Shown: in pieces, positions 35,571 to 43,978 of the stretch
Layout of the letters: each line of letters starts with the position of its first letter
Position numbering within the stretch: the first letter of the stretch is position 1
From: Bradyrhizobium iriomotense
GTDB taxonomy: Bacteria > Pseudomonadota > Alphaproteobacteria > Rhizobiales > Xanthobacteraceae
DNA length: 64,000 nt
Assembly (NCBI RefSeq): GCF_030160715.1
Contig: NZ_BSOW01000029.1
Location: 62,001-126,000 of the forward strand
Direction of reading: 5' to 3'
Translations under genes and position numbers: made by a program
The notes under the pieces: generated by a model
Told to the model about the DNA's origin: nothing
Database searches by the model: none
What the model saw: the letters and a program-made list of their open reading frames with translations, nothing else

Positions 35571-36413
35571 TTAAACGCTCACAGACAGCGACGAGGCCGC
35601 GGTGGCCGACAAGGCTTGCGCCTCGCGCTGGATCATCTGCTCGATCCAGTTGTAGGACGATGTCGCCGAGTTCGAGCCGCCTGAGTTGGAGTTGGAGCTC
35701 GATGAGCTCGACGCAGCCGGCGTCGTCATCGAGACCTTCGAGCCGTCGGCATAGGTGACGGTGGTCGTGGTCGAGCCGTCGCTGTTGGTCACGGACGTCG
35801 AGGTCGCCCCGGTCAATGGATCGGAGCTGCCGTCCGAGCCGCTGCCGCTGGCGTCACCGGAGCCGCTGGAGCTGCTGGCGCTTTCGGCATGGTCGTGACC
35901 GTGATGTCCGCCCTTCAGCGCCTTCGACATCTCGTCGAGGCTGACGCTGCCGTCGCCATTGGTGTCGAGCTTGGAGAAGACGTCGTCGGCCTGCGCCAAA
36001 TTGGTGCCGCCCGCGCCGAGCGCATTCTCGAACTCCGATTTGGTAATGCTGCCATCACCATCGGCATCGATCTGCGAAAACAGATCCTTCAGGGCGTCCT
36101 GCGGGCTCATCGAGGTCGACGATGAGCTCGCTGAGGAGCTCGACGAGGTCGAGCTGGAGGAGCTGCTCGTGCTCGCCGACGACTGGCTTTGCGCCGCAAT
36201 CAGCGCGCTCATCGTCTCAGGCGAGATCTGCGGACAGTTGCCGGAATTGACCGACGAGCTCGCGCCGCTGGTCGTGCTGCTGCCGCTGTCGATCGAGAAC
36301 GGGTTGGTCGCCCCTTGCGTGGAGCCGGTCTGCTGCGTCGAGGACGTCTTCGAGGACGTCAACGCTTGCAACGCGTCGAGCGCACCCGATACGGCACCAA
36401 GGGCGAACAACAT
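35571..36413 (-). CDS. EF-hand protein with Ser-rich linkers
   Basis: The 280-residue protein has two canonical EF-hand loops, DADGDGSITKSE (116-127) and DTNGDGSVSLDE (150-161), both with full calcium ligands. Long poly-Ser stretches lie before and after them. A His-rich patch HHGHDH follows at 170-175. The rest is a Ser/Gly/Asn-rich tail with a hydrophobic C-terminus. The N-terminal 20 residues are only weakly signal-like. It is probably a calcium-binding surface or secreted protein. The start is set by GGAG 7 nt ahead of ATG 36413. Confidence 0.82.
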   Translation of the reverse strand: MLFALGAVSGALDALQALTSSKTSSTQQTGSTQGATNPFSIDSGSSTTSGASSSVNSGNCPQISPETMSALIAAQSQSSASTSSSSSSTSSSSSASSSSTSMSPQDALKDLFSQIDADGDGSITKSEFENALGAGGTNLAQADDVFSKLDTNGDGSVSLDEMSKALKGGHHGHDHAESASSSSGSGDASGSGSDGSSDPLTGATSTSVTNSDGSTTTTVTYADGSKVSMTTPAASSSSSSNSNSGGSNSATSSYNWIEQMIQREAQALSATAASSLSVSV

Positions 36414-36671
36414 TCGACGACTCCAGACGATGCGGCAAGCCGCGGCCAATGCTCCCATCCAGTCAGCAAGCGTCGTGCCAGCGCAAAAACCTCAATCAAA
36501 TCCGGCTTTCGCGCGCTTTGGACCGTCGGGGAACACCGGCAATTCGTGCCGGTTGCGGCAGAATTTTCCGCCCACAGGAAGCGCCTTCCCTGCATTGCTC
36601 CCCCGCTTCGCCCATGTTAGGCGAGGCCCATCGTCACACGGCGCCAACGGCTTTTTCGGGAAACTGTGCCC

Positions 36672-37373
36672 ATGACCCAAGCCCTCGCACTCCGCCCCCT
36701 GGTGATCGCACCGTCGATCCTGGCGTCGGATTTTTCCAGGCTCGGCGAAGAGGTGCGCGCTGTCGATGCGGCCGGCGCCGACTGGATGCATCTCGACGTC
36801 ATGGACGGGCATTTTGTGCCGAACATTTCGTATGGCCCCGACGTCATCAAGGCGATGCGTCCGCACACCAGGAAGATCTTCGACGCGCATTTGATGATCT
36901 CGCCCTGCGATCCCTATCTGGAAGCCTTCGCCAAGGCCGGCTGCGACCACATAACCGTGCATGCGGAGGCAGGTCCCCACCTGCACCGCTCGCTGCAGGC
37001 GATCCGCGCGCTCGGCAAGAAGGCCGGCGTCTCGCTCAACCCGGGTACGCCGATCAGCGCAATCGAATACGTCGTCGACCTGATCGATCTCGTGCTGGTG
37101 ATGTCGGTCAATCCCGGCTTCGGCGGACAGGCCTTCATTCCGTCTGCGCTCGGCAAGATCCGCGACATCCGCGCGATGACCGCGGGCAGGCCGATTGACA
37201 TCGAGGTCGATGGCGGCGTCGGGCCCGACGTCGCGGGGGCCCTTGCGGCGGCCGGCGCCAACGCCTTCGTCGCCGGAACTGCGGTGTTCCGCGGCGGCAC
37301 GCAAGAGGCCTACAAGACCAATATCGACGCGATCCGCAGTGCCGCGGCAAACGCGCGCGGCGAAGCGATCTGA
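36672..37373 (+). CDS. rpe: Ribulose-phosphate 3-epimerase
   Basis: The 233-residue TIM-barrel enzyme interconverts ribulose-5-phosphate and xylulose-5-phosphate in the pentose phosphate and Calvin cycles. It contains APSILASDFSRLGEEV, HLDVMDGHFVPN with metal-binding His and Asp, VMSVNPGFGGQAFI and EVDGGVGPD. The ATG at 36672 is used. A 7-bp inverted repeat follows the stop at 37420-37441. Confidence 0.95.
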   Translation: MTQALALRPLVIAPSILASDFSRLGEEVRAVDAAGADWMHLDVMDGHFVPNISYGPDVIKAMRPHTRKIFDAHLMISPCDPYLEAFAKAGCDHITVHAEAGPHLHRSLQAIRALGKKAGVSLNPGTPISAIEYVVDLIDLVLVMSVNPGFGGQAFIPSALGKIRDIRAMTAGRPIDIEVDGGVGPDVAGALAAAGANAFVAGTAVFRGGTQEAYKTNIDAIRSAAANARGEAI

Positions 37374-37419
37374 GCGAACGCGCGCGAAATATATTGCGGG
37401 TTTCTACGGTGCTGCACCG

Positions 37420-37441
37420 CGACACACTCAAGATTGTGTCG
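37420..37441. terminator. Inverted repeat after rpe
   Basis: CGACACA (37420-37426) and TGTGTCG (37435-37441) form a 7-bp stem with an 8-nt loop, 47 bp past the rpe stop. No T-run follows, so its role is uncertain. Confidence 0.35.
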
Positions 37442-37521
37442 TACCCCCGTAATCATCCCAGCTTCCCTGATTCGCACAAATCAATGCAAAAGAGCACTCC
37501 CCTTTTTGACGGGAGCACATC

Positions 37522-37668
37522 ATGACAACGACCTTGGTCTGGACTGGCGTGGCGTTGTGGCTTGGCCTGAATGCAGCGATTGCGGCGCGCAGCATCTTGG
37601 TCGCGCGACCGGTACGAGTCGCGGCTCGTTCCGCCCGCATCATTTACCTCCACCGCCACCGGGGCTGA
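37522..37668 (+). CDS. 48-residue membrane peptide
   Basis: An ATG at 37522 with GGGAG 8 nt upstream opens a 48-codon frame. It has one hydrophobic span (LVWTGVALWLGLNAAIAARS) followed by an Arg-rich tail ending HRHRG. It ends in TGA, and the same frame continues for another 60 codons. It may be a complete small membrane protein or the 5' part of a broken gene. Unknown function. Confidence 0.5.
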   Translation: MTTTLVWTGVALWLGLNAAIAARSILVARPVRVAARSARIIYLHRHRG

Positions 37669-37674
37669 TGCCCC

Positions 37675-37851
37675 GTGCAAGTCGCGATCGCAAAACGTCA
37701 ACCGAAGCGCAGGTGCCGCATCCCACGGCGCCCGCATCCGGACCTCGATTATTTCTTCGGTCGCTACGAGCGTACCGCGTGCGATGCCAACGACGACACC
37801 GGGTCCGAGATCGTGGACCTGGACCAGTACTGGTCACAGCGTCCGCACTGA
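37675..37851 (+). CDS. 58-residue acidic-tail small protein, uncertain
   Basis: A GTG at 37675 opens a frame in phase with the previous peptide. The second half (PHPDLDYFFGRYERTACDAN, then DDTGSEIVDLDQYW) has protein-like composition and high GC at third positions. The first 20 residues do not. There is no clear ribosome-binding site, so readthrough or a nonsense mutation in one larger gene is as likely as a separate gene. Confidence 0.35.
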   Translation: MQVAIAKRQPKRRCRIPRRPHPDLDYFFGRYERTACDANDDTGSEIVDLDQYWSQRPH

Positions 37852-37873
37852 AATCCCTTTCTGGAATTATCTG

Positions 37874-38065
37874 ATGAAACCGCTTTGCCCAAACTGCCTG
37901 ACCGAGATGTCGAAGGCAGCCACCTCGCGGAATCTGTTCCACTGCGAGCCCTGCCGCGAGATCATCCAATTCTTCGGCGTCGGCCCCGACCGCAGCGACG
38001 CCGGCCCGGACTTCTGGCTGCCCGTCCGCCGCAAGCGCGACGGTCACCGCGCCTGCGCCGCCTGA
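37874..38065 (+). CDS. 63-residue zinc-ribbon-like protein
   Basis: The small protein has two CxxC pairs, LCPNC (Cys5 and Cys8) and HCEPC 18 residues on, suggesting a zinc ribbon. After that it reads GPDRSDAGPDFWLPVRRKRD. It is probably cytoplasmic. It overlaps nothing and lies 9 bp before the stop of the convergent kinase gene. Unknown function. Confidence 0.6.
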   Translation: MKPLCPNCLTEMSKAATSRNLFHCEPCREIIQFFGVGPDRSDAGPDFWLPVRRKRDGHRACAA

Positions 38066-38074
38066 GCTGTGGTA

Positions 38075-39514
38075 CTAGCCCGCAGCTTCGTCCGCCCTCA
38101 CCTCTTCTGAATCCGCAGCCATCCTCGGCGGCCGCACCACGGTGACGGTGCAGGTTGCTTCCGACGCGACCTTCGATGAAACGCTGCCCAGCAGCGTGCG
38201 CCTGAACGAGCTCTGCCGCGCCCCGATGATGACGTGGTCGACCTGGTTGATCTCGGCGAATTCCAGGATCGCGGCGGCCGGATCGACCGCCTCCAGCACA
38301 TGAACCGTAAGCCGACTCTCGTCGAGCTTGAGCGGCGTCGCCCAATGCCTGAGTGCGACCATCCGGTCGATATGCTTGTTGGAGCCCTCTTCGTCGAGCG
38401 TCCGGTCGATCACGAGACGATTGAGCTTCAGCACGTTGACGCAGGCGAGCCGCGCCGAGGGTAGCGTCGCCAGGATCCGCTCGGTGGTGACGCGCAGCGC
38501 CTCGTTCAATTCGGCTGCGCCCTCGGCGGTGTCGAGCGCGACGGTGAGGATCGGGCTCGAGGCAATCTGCGCCGCCACATCCGATTTCGGCCGCGGCTGC
38601 GTCGCCTCCTGATTGAAGCGACGTCGCCAGGCGACGGACAGCGGATCGCGCTTGAGCCGCTCCGAGCGCGCGGTGAGCCTGACCTTGTCGGGATGGGTGA
38701 GATCGAAGGCAAGCTGTGCGGCGGTCGGATAACGCCACACCGGCTCGATCTCCAGACACCTGAGCACGATCTCCTGAAGCCAGGGCGGATAGTCGGGGCG
38801 CAATTTGCGCGGCGGATGCGGATCGCGCCACAGCCGGCGCCGCATCGCCCGCAGCGTCTCGCCCTCGCCGAACGGCCGCTCGCCGGTGGTGAAGAAATAG
38901 AGCAGCACACCCAGCGAAAACAGATCGCTGCGCGGATCGTCGCGCACCCCAAGCAGCCGCTCCGGCGCCATATAGGGCGCGGTGCCGTAGGGCAGCCGGA
39001 ATTCCTCCTGCAACAGATCCGGCAGATGGTTGTGATGCGACAGGCCAAAGTCGATCAGCACCGCCTCGCCGCTCGCGCGGAACATGATGCTGCTTGGCTT
39101 GATGTCGTGGTGGATCACGTTCTGGCGGTGCAGATCGGCCAGCGCGGTCGCGATCTTCGCGACCAGCACGCGCGCCTCCTCATAGGGCAGCGGCAGGTCG
39201 GGCAGTCGCGGATAGAGCGTGGTGCCGGGAAGCTGCTCGATCACGACATAGGCCTGGCGCGCGAAATCGCCGGTGCCGAAGCAGTGCGGCACGTGCGGGC
39301 CGGCGAGCCGCGGCAGGATCATCTGCTCCATCTCGAAGGAGACGATCGCGGCGGGGTCCTCGCCCTCGGACACCCGCGGGACCTTCATCAGAAGCGGCGC
39401 GTCGATGCCGGGATGAGTGACCGTCCACAGCGTCGCCATGCCGCCGGCATGCACGCATTCGCCGACCGTGAAGCCGTCGATCTGAGCTCCGACCTTGACC
39501 AGGGATTTCGGCAT
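38075..39514 (-). CDS. Ser/Thr protein kinase-universal stress protein fusion
   Basis: The 479-residue protein joins an N-terminal Hanks-type kinase (about 12-275) to a C-terminal UspA domain (about 320-465). Kinase motifs seen are the Gly-rich loop VHAGGMATLW, Lys44, HHDIKPSS with catalytic Asp137, DFG 155-157 and MAPE 182-185. The metal-binding Asn of the catalytic loop is Ser142, coded AGC. The Usp part ends in GARQSSFRRTLLGSVSS, a nucleotide-binding signature. There is no membrane span. The gene begins 3 bp after the stop of a phosphatase gene and is probably its partner. Confidence 0.9.
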   Translation of the reverse strand: MPKSLVKVGAQIDGFTVGECVHAGGMATLWTVTHPGIDAPLLMKVPRVSEGEDPAAIVSFEMEQMILPRLAGPHVPHCFGTGDFARQAYVVIEQLPGTTLYPRLPDLPLPYEEARVLVAKIATALADLHRQNVIHHDIKPSSIMFRASGEAVLIDFGLSHHNHLPDLLQEEFRLPYGTAPYMAPERLLGVRDDPRSDLFSLGVLLYFFTTGERPFGEGETLRAMRRRLWRDPHPPRKLRPDYPPWLQEIVLRCLEIEPVWRYPTAAQLAFDLTHPDKVRLTARSERLKRDPLSVAWRRRFNQEATQPRPKSDVAAQIASSPILTVALDTAEGAAELNEALRVTTERILATLPSARLACVNVLKLNRLVIDRTLDEEGSNKHIDRMVALRHWATPLKLDESRLTVHVLEAVDPAAAILEFAEINQVDHVIIGARQSSFRRTLLGSVSSKVASEATCTVTVVRPPRMAADSEEVRADEAAG

Positions 39515-39517
39515 CGC

Positions 39518-40258
39518 TCAGCGCCCCTGCGACAGCCGGTCCGCCAGCCAATGCGGCAGGCCGTTCTCGCGAATCCGGCTCGCCGCCGCCTCGATGTCAT
39601 AGGGTACACGGCAATAGGTGATCTGACAGCTCTCGGTGTCGAACATCGTAAAGCAGGCGGATGGATCGCCGTCGCGCGGCTGGCCGACCGAGCCCATCAC
39701 CGCGAGCCATTGCCGGCCGCGCAGCAGTTGCACGGCAACGCCGGTCTTGGGTACGAAACTCGTCATCTTCGCAGTCACCGACATCGAATAAAGCGCCGGG
39801 CGATGGATGTGGCCGCAGAATGTGACGTGGCACGGCGTCGCGATCAGGCTTTTTGCGGCGTCCGCCGTCGAGCGGACATAGTGCCATCGAGTCGGATGCG
39901 AGGCTTCCGAATGCACATAGAGACGATCGCTATCCTCGATGGACATCGGCAGTTCAGCGAGGAAGCGCCGCTGCGCGGCATCGAGCCGGCCGCGGGTCCA
40001 TTCGATCGCGATCTGCGCCTCGGCGTTCATGGTCTCGGCCGACGATTGCACCGCCTGGTCGTGATTACCGCGCACAGCGACGGCGCCGTGAGCCATCAGT
40101 TCCATCGCGGTATCGACCACCCATTCCGGATCGGCGCCATAGCCGACGAAATCGCCGAGCAGGATGAAGCGCTCCGCTCCGCGCTCGCGCGCTGCCTTCA
40201 GGCACGCGTCAAAGGCCTGCCGGTTGCCATGGATATCCGAAAAGACGGCCAGTCGCAC
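39518..40258 (-). CDS. Metallophosphoesterase
   Basis: The 246-residue calcineurin-type phosphatase has motifs DIHGN (8-12), GDFVGYGADPEW, GNHD and GHIH. This fits the YfcE/PP2A-like small phosphoesterases. It starts at GTG 40258 with GGAGG just upstream. Upstream in-frame starts lack such a site. It is followed after 3 bp by the kinase-Usp gene, suggesting the two oppose each other, or that it hydrolyses a nucleotide or phosphodiester. Confidence 0.9.
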   Translation of the reverse strand: MRLAVFSDIHGNRQAFDACLKAARERGAERFILLGDFVGYGADPEWVVDTAMELMAHGAVAVRGNHDQAVQSSAETMNAEAQIAIEWTRGRLDAAQRRFLAELPMSIEDSDRLYVHSEASHPTRWHYVRSTADAAKSLIATPCHVTFCGHIHRPALYSMSVTAKMTSFVPKTGVAVQLLRGRQWLAVMGSVGQPRDGDPSACFTMFDTESCQITYCRVPYDIEAAASRIRENGLPHWLADRLSQGR

Positions 40259-40375
40259 GCGTCCTCCACCCTCAAACTCTATTCGTATGCCGATAAAGCC
40301 AATTTGAGGGACGTCAACAAGATGCGACAGCGCGGGAAGGTTTTCCAGCACGCCTATGCCGGAATGGTGAAGAGC

Positions 40376-40981
40376 CTATTGTTCATCCTTTGGCGGCATA
40401 CGGGGTGGCGGCAGCGGCGTGAACACGGCCCCCTGTGCACCGGCCGGCGGTGCGCTGAACTCACCGGTCGATGAGTCGCCGCCGGCCGTCTCGATCACGG
40501 CCTTCGGGGTCACATATTCCCTGACCATGTCGATGATGGTGCCGTCACCCCCGCCAAAATCCGCGGCGCGCCCGCCTTGCGGGCGTCCTGCCGCGATCTC
40601 GTTCTCCGCTGCATGGGTCTTTTCGGCCAGCGCGTCATTATAGGGAACGCGGAACGCCCTTGGGATGCCGCTCGGCCGGTGGTCGTCGTCGAGCTCCTCG
40701 ACCCACAGATAGATCGAGCCGGGGTCCCCCTCCAGCGAATGCGGCTCGACGATGCGCGCGGCCAACAGCTTGAATGACACAGGCAGCCGGTCTGCGGTGG
40801 CCCAGCCGAGCAGCCCGCGCATCGCAGCGAAGCTGACGAGGTAGAAGACGCTGGTCACAATGACCGCCGTGGCCTTTTGCGACCAGTGCAGGCGTCCATA
40901 GACCAGGACGACCAGCAGCAGCGCGCCGATCACGGCATAAGCGACCGAAATCGTGAGAATGACCAGTTGCAGGCTACTCAC
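40376..40981 (-). CDS. Two-span membrane protein, channel accessory
   Basis: I do not recognise this 201-residue protein. It has two N-terminal spans (about 6-28 and 38-58) and a soluble part with IYLWVEELDDDHRPSGIPRA and a Pro-rich C-terminus (PLPPPRMPPKDEQ). Its first codons overlap the end of the DUF2135-like gene by 8 bp. It appears to be the third part of the MotA/TolQ-like set. Confidence 0.75.
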   Translation of the reverse strand: MSSLQLVILTISVAYAVIGALLLVVLVYGRLHWSQKATAVIVTSVFYLVSFAAMRGLLGWATADRLPVSFKLLAARIVEPHSLEGDPGSIYLWVEELDDDHRPSGIPRAFRVPYNDALAEKTHAAENEIAAGRPQGGRAADFGGGDGTIIDMVREYVTPKAVIETAGGDSSTGEFSAPPAGAQGAVFTPLPPPRMPPKDEQ

Positions 40982-41645
40982 GGCGCATCCTCACGCCGGT
41001 CTTCGGATCGATATCCGCGCCGTTGCGCCAACTGCTGCGGAACGTCTCCAGCAGCGATTTCGGCCGCTGGTCGACGTTGACCACCTTGCCCTCGGAATCG
41101 AGCCGGAACCGTACCGCGGTCTTCTCGTCGCCGGTATGGTTGACGGTCAGCTTGTTGTCGAAGATCACCTGCGCCGTCGGATTGAGCTTCTGCACTTTCA
41201 CGTTGGCCGAGACCGGCTCGCCGGTGGTCGCCTGGAAGTGCGAGACGTTGACGGTGTATTCGCCGGCAACGATGCCGCGCACGGTGACGATCTCCTCGCG
41301 GATCGGGGATGCGATCTTCTTGCCGTTGACCACGATGAAATCGTTGGCCCCGCCGCGGTCGTCGCGATCGAGCGTGAGGAAGCCGGCCTCGCGATGCCGG
41401 TACCAGGCGATGTTGCCGGCGGGATCCTGCACGAACAGGTCGAGATCGTCAGGATGATTGTCCGGCCAGTCCAGCGTGATCATGAACTCGGCCTTGGAGT
41501 CGATCTTTCCGTCCTTGGCGTCCGGGGAGACGGCGAGAAGCGCGATGAAGAACAGGAAGGCGATCACCTGGAGCGCCTTGAACAGCATCACGCCGAGCGG
41601 ATCGAACTGTTCCTCGCGCGGATAGAGCCCGAAATCATCCATCAT
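40974..41645 (-). CDS. Single-span protein with periplasmic domain
   Basis: This 223-residue protein has one span (about 18-39) after a short cytoplasmic start (MMDDFGLYPREEQFDPLGVM). The rest is periplasmic and includes DLDLFVQDPAGNIAWYRHRE, which resembles DUF2135/PPC-like beta domains. In position and topology it takes the place of ExbD/TolR or MotB, but it lacks the usual membrane Asp in a TolR-like motif and an OmpA domain. It overlaps the MotA/TolQ gene by 4 bp. Confidence 0.77.
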   Translation of the reverse strand: MMDDFGLYPREEQFDPLGVMLFKALQVIAFLFFIALLAVSPDAKDGKIDSKAEFMITLDWPDNHPDDLDLFVQDPAGNIAWYRHREAGFLTLDRDDRGGANDFIVVNGKKIASPIREEIVTVRGIVAGEYTVNVSHFQATTGEPVSANVKVQKLNPTAQVIFDNKLTVNHTGDEKTAVRFRLDSEGKVVNVDQRPKSLLETFRSSWRNGADIDPKTGVRMRRE

Positions 41646-42412
41646 GGCGGCGTTCCCGGACGCTTGCGTTCCAGAGCCGGCGTGACGTAGGTCTCGGTCA
41701 GCACGACGGCGTCGGAGAACACCCGCTGGGTCGCAGCGTCGAGCATGTAATACTGGATGCGGACCAGGATCGAGCCGACGAGGCCCGCCAGCGTCGTGTA
41801 CATGGCGACCGCCATGCCGTCGCTCATCAACCCCATCGAGGACCGCATCGCGACCTTGTCGGCCGCATCGAGCCCTGCGATCGGCGCCAGCATGATGATG
41901 AAGCCGATGATGGTGCCGAGCAGGCCGAGCTTCATCAGCGTATCCGAGACGAAGGCGCCGAACCCGTTGGAGCCGCGCAGGCGATCGGCGAGCGTGCGCA
42001 GCAGCAGCGTCTGGTCGACCGGCCGATAGTCCTGCGCCGCGGCTTTCGTCACCAGGCTCTCGATGTGGTCCCTGACGAGGCCATTCGGCAGCGATGTGCC
42101 GGTGGTATCGAGCGCCTTGCTGCCGTCCTTGGCCGACAGCACCGCACGGCAGCGCCGCGCCGCCGCCCCCTCCCGCGCGATCGAGCGGGTCCGCCAGAAG
42201 CAATGACCGCAGGTGGCGATATAGAGCACCGCGATCAGGCTTGAAATGTAGGTGCGGTCGGAGACCACCATCAGATGGATCAGGCCGAAGCGCCACAGCA
42301 GCACCACGGCGAAGACCGACAGGCCGGTGAAGATCATCCAGAGCAGGAGCGCGCTCCGCTCCGACGGGTCGGCCGCAGGCGGCGCGCTCTTGCCGATGGT
42401 GATCGAACTCAT
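41642..42412 (-). CDS. MotA/TolQ/ExbB proton channel family protein
   Basis: The 256-residue protein has four spans (about 21-45, 53-73, 158-180 and 197-225). LGLLGTIIGFIIMLAPIAGL in span 3 and MSDGMAVAMYTTLAGLVGSI in span 4 are the family's conserved pore segments. Such proteins assemble as pentamers around a dimer of single-span partners and use the proton motive force. Here the partner is probably the overlapping downstream gene, not MotB or TolR. It is divergent from a NarL-type kinase. Confidence 0.88.
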   Translation of the reverse strand: MSSITIGKSAPPAADPSERSALLLWMIFTGLSVFAVVLLWRFGLIHLMVVSDRTYISSLIAVLYIATCGHCFWRTRSIAREGAAARRCRAVLSAKDGSKALDTTGTSLPNGLVRDHIESLVTKAAAQDYRPVDQTLLLRTLADRLRGSNGFGAFVSDTLMKLGLLGTIIGFIIMLAPIAGLDAADKVAMRSSMGLMSDGMAVAMYTTLAGLVGSILVRIQYYMLDAATQRVFSDAVVLTETYVTPALERKRPGTPP

Positions 42413-42600
42413 GCTGTCTCGCTCCCCGGTCTGTTAGCGACCCGTCCCGCATTAGATCAAAGCCGCCGCGCGCGGTCCAAAGAGCCATGCCCAAATCGGC
42501 TTGGGAAATTTTCCCGAGCAGCACCGCCCGGCAGCTCCCGCGATTGGCAAGGTCCGGCGGCGTTGTTATCGTGACCTTACCAAACGTTGGGGGTGATCGC

Positions 42601-43971
42601 ATGCGCCTCGTGCTTCAGCTCGTCGCCCGTTTGCTCCTGATCGTCGCGTTGTGCCTGACCGCCGCGACGGTCTGGGCGACTTTTGATGCCTATCGCAGCG
42701 TCGATCGCGCCACGGCCGCCTCCGCCCAGCGCGTTGCGCATGCGCTGGAGGCGCTGTACTGGCGCGAGCTCTTGCTGCGCAGCAGCAGGATGCGCGAGCA
42801 TCTCGTACCGGTTCCGGACTGGCGCACGCTGGAGACGATGAAGCTGATTGCGCCGGGCGTATGCGTCCAGTTCCAGCCAGCGGCCGCATTCGAGAAGCCC
42901 CTGTGCGGCCAGAGCCAGGGCATCGGCCAGACCCCGCCGCGCTGGTTTGCGTCCCTGGTCCCGACCTTCCTCGGCAGCCATGCCGAGGTGGTGCGACCGG
43001 TGAGCCCGCGCGCGGCCGCGGCCGGTACGGTCGTGGCGACGCCTGATCAGGCTGCGGCGATCTCCCTCGCCTGGGAGTACATTCTCAACGTGATCGACGT
43101 CGCGCTCTTGATGTCGGCGGCGATCGCGCTGCTGGCATCGCTTGCGATCGCGCATGCGCTGGCGCCGGCCCGCTCGATCGTGACCGCCTTGCAGCGGATG
43201 GCGCGCGGGCAGTACCGCACGCCGCTGCCGCGCTTCCGTTCCATGGAGCTTGCGATGATCGGCAATGCCGTCGGCGAGCTCGGCGAGCGGCTCGAGGAAG
43301 CGACCGAGCAGCGTACGGCGCTGACGAGGCGCCTGCTCGAAATCCGCGACGACGAGCGGCGCGCGCTCGCGCGCGAGCTGCATGACGAGTTCGGACAAAA
43401 TCTGTCCGCCATTCTCGCGTTCTCCAGCACCATCGAGACGGCGAGCACGAAGGAGGCGAATGCAGGCGGGATCGCACAGGATGCACGCATGATCTCGCAG
43501 GCTACGCATCGCATCATGGCGAGCTTACGCGACACGCTGAAGCGGCTGCGCAATCCCTTGCCGGATGAGCTGGGGCTCGAGGCGAGCCTCGTCAATCTCG
43601 TCGATAGCTGGCGCTCGCAGAGCGCCACGCAGCCGACGATCCAGCTCGACCTCAAGGGCAATCTCGCGGATATCGGCGGCACGGCTGCAACCACCGCCTA
43701 CCGTGTCGCCCAGGAATGCCTGACCAATGCGCTGCGCCACAGCGCGGCGCGCAAGATCAACCTGCGGATCGAGCGGCGCGCCGGCGAGGACGACGCCCTC
43801 CTGATCCGCGTGGAGGACGACGGCGGCGGCGATGCAGATCGGGTGGCACAGTCGGCCGGCTTCGGGCTGACCGGCATCCGCGAGCGCGTCGCGGCCGCCG
43901 GCGGTTCGCTGTCGATCGCGCGCGCCAATCGCGGGCTGAGCGTGGCGGCGACCATTCCGCTGGCCGCATGA
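42601..43971 (+). CDS. NarL-type sensor histidine kinase
   Basis: The 456-residue kinase has a span at about 5-24, a periplasmic region of about 120 residues (with VPDWRTLETMKLIAPGVCVQ) and a second span near 155-185. HAMP-like and HisKA_3 segments follow, with His261 (ARELHDEFGQN). The HATPase has its N-box at QECLTNALRHS and GFGLTGIRERV. It is the UhpB/NarX class. The ATG at 42601 has GGGGGTG ahead. The response regulator follows 7 bp later. Confidence 0.9.
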   Translation: MRLVLQLVARLLLIVALCLTAATVWATFDAYRSVDRATAASAQRVAHALEALYWRELLLRSSRMREHLVPVPDWRTLETMKLIAPGVCVQFQPAAAFEKPLCGQSQGIGQTPPRWFASLVPTFLGSHAEVVRPVSPRAAAAGTVVATPDQAAAISLAWEYILNVIDVALLMSAAIALLASLAIAHALAPARSIVTALQRMARGQYRTPLPRFRSMELAMIGNAVGELGERLEEATEQRTALTRRLLEIRDDERRALARELHDEFGQNLSAILAFSSTIETASTKEANAGGIAQDARMISQATHRIMASLRDTLKRLRNPLPDELGLEASLVNLVDSWRSQSATQPTIQLDLKGNLADIGGTAATTAYRVAQECLTNALRHSAARKINLRIERRAGEDDALLIRVEDDGGGDADRVAQSAGFGLTGIRERVAAAGGSLSIARANRGLSVAATIPLAA

Positions 43972-43978
43972 GGCTGAC

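Noticed and set aside
38075..42412. Zorya-type antiphage system
   Set aside because: A MotA-like protein is present as in ZorA, but there is no OmpA-domain ZorB, helicase or nuclease nearby.
40974..42602. 542-codon minus-strand frame joining two membrane-protein genes
   Set aside because: The upstream half is out of frame with the MotA/TolQ-like gene. The partner protein starts at ATG 41645 with a 4-bp overlap.
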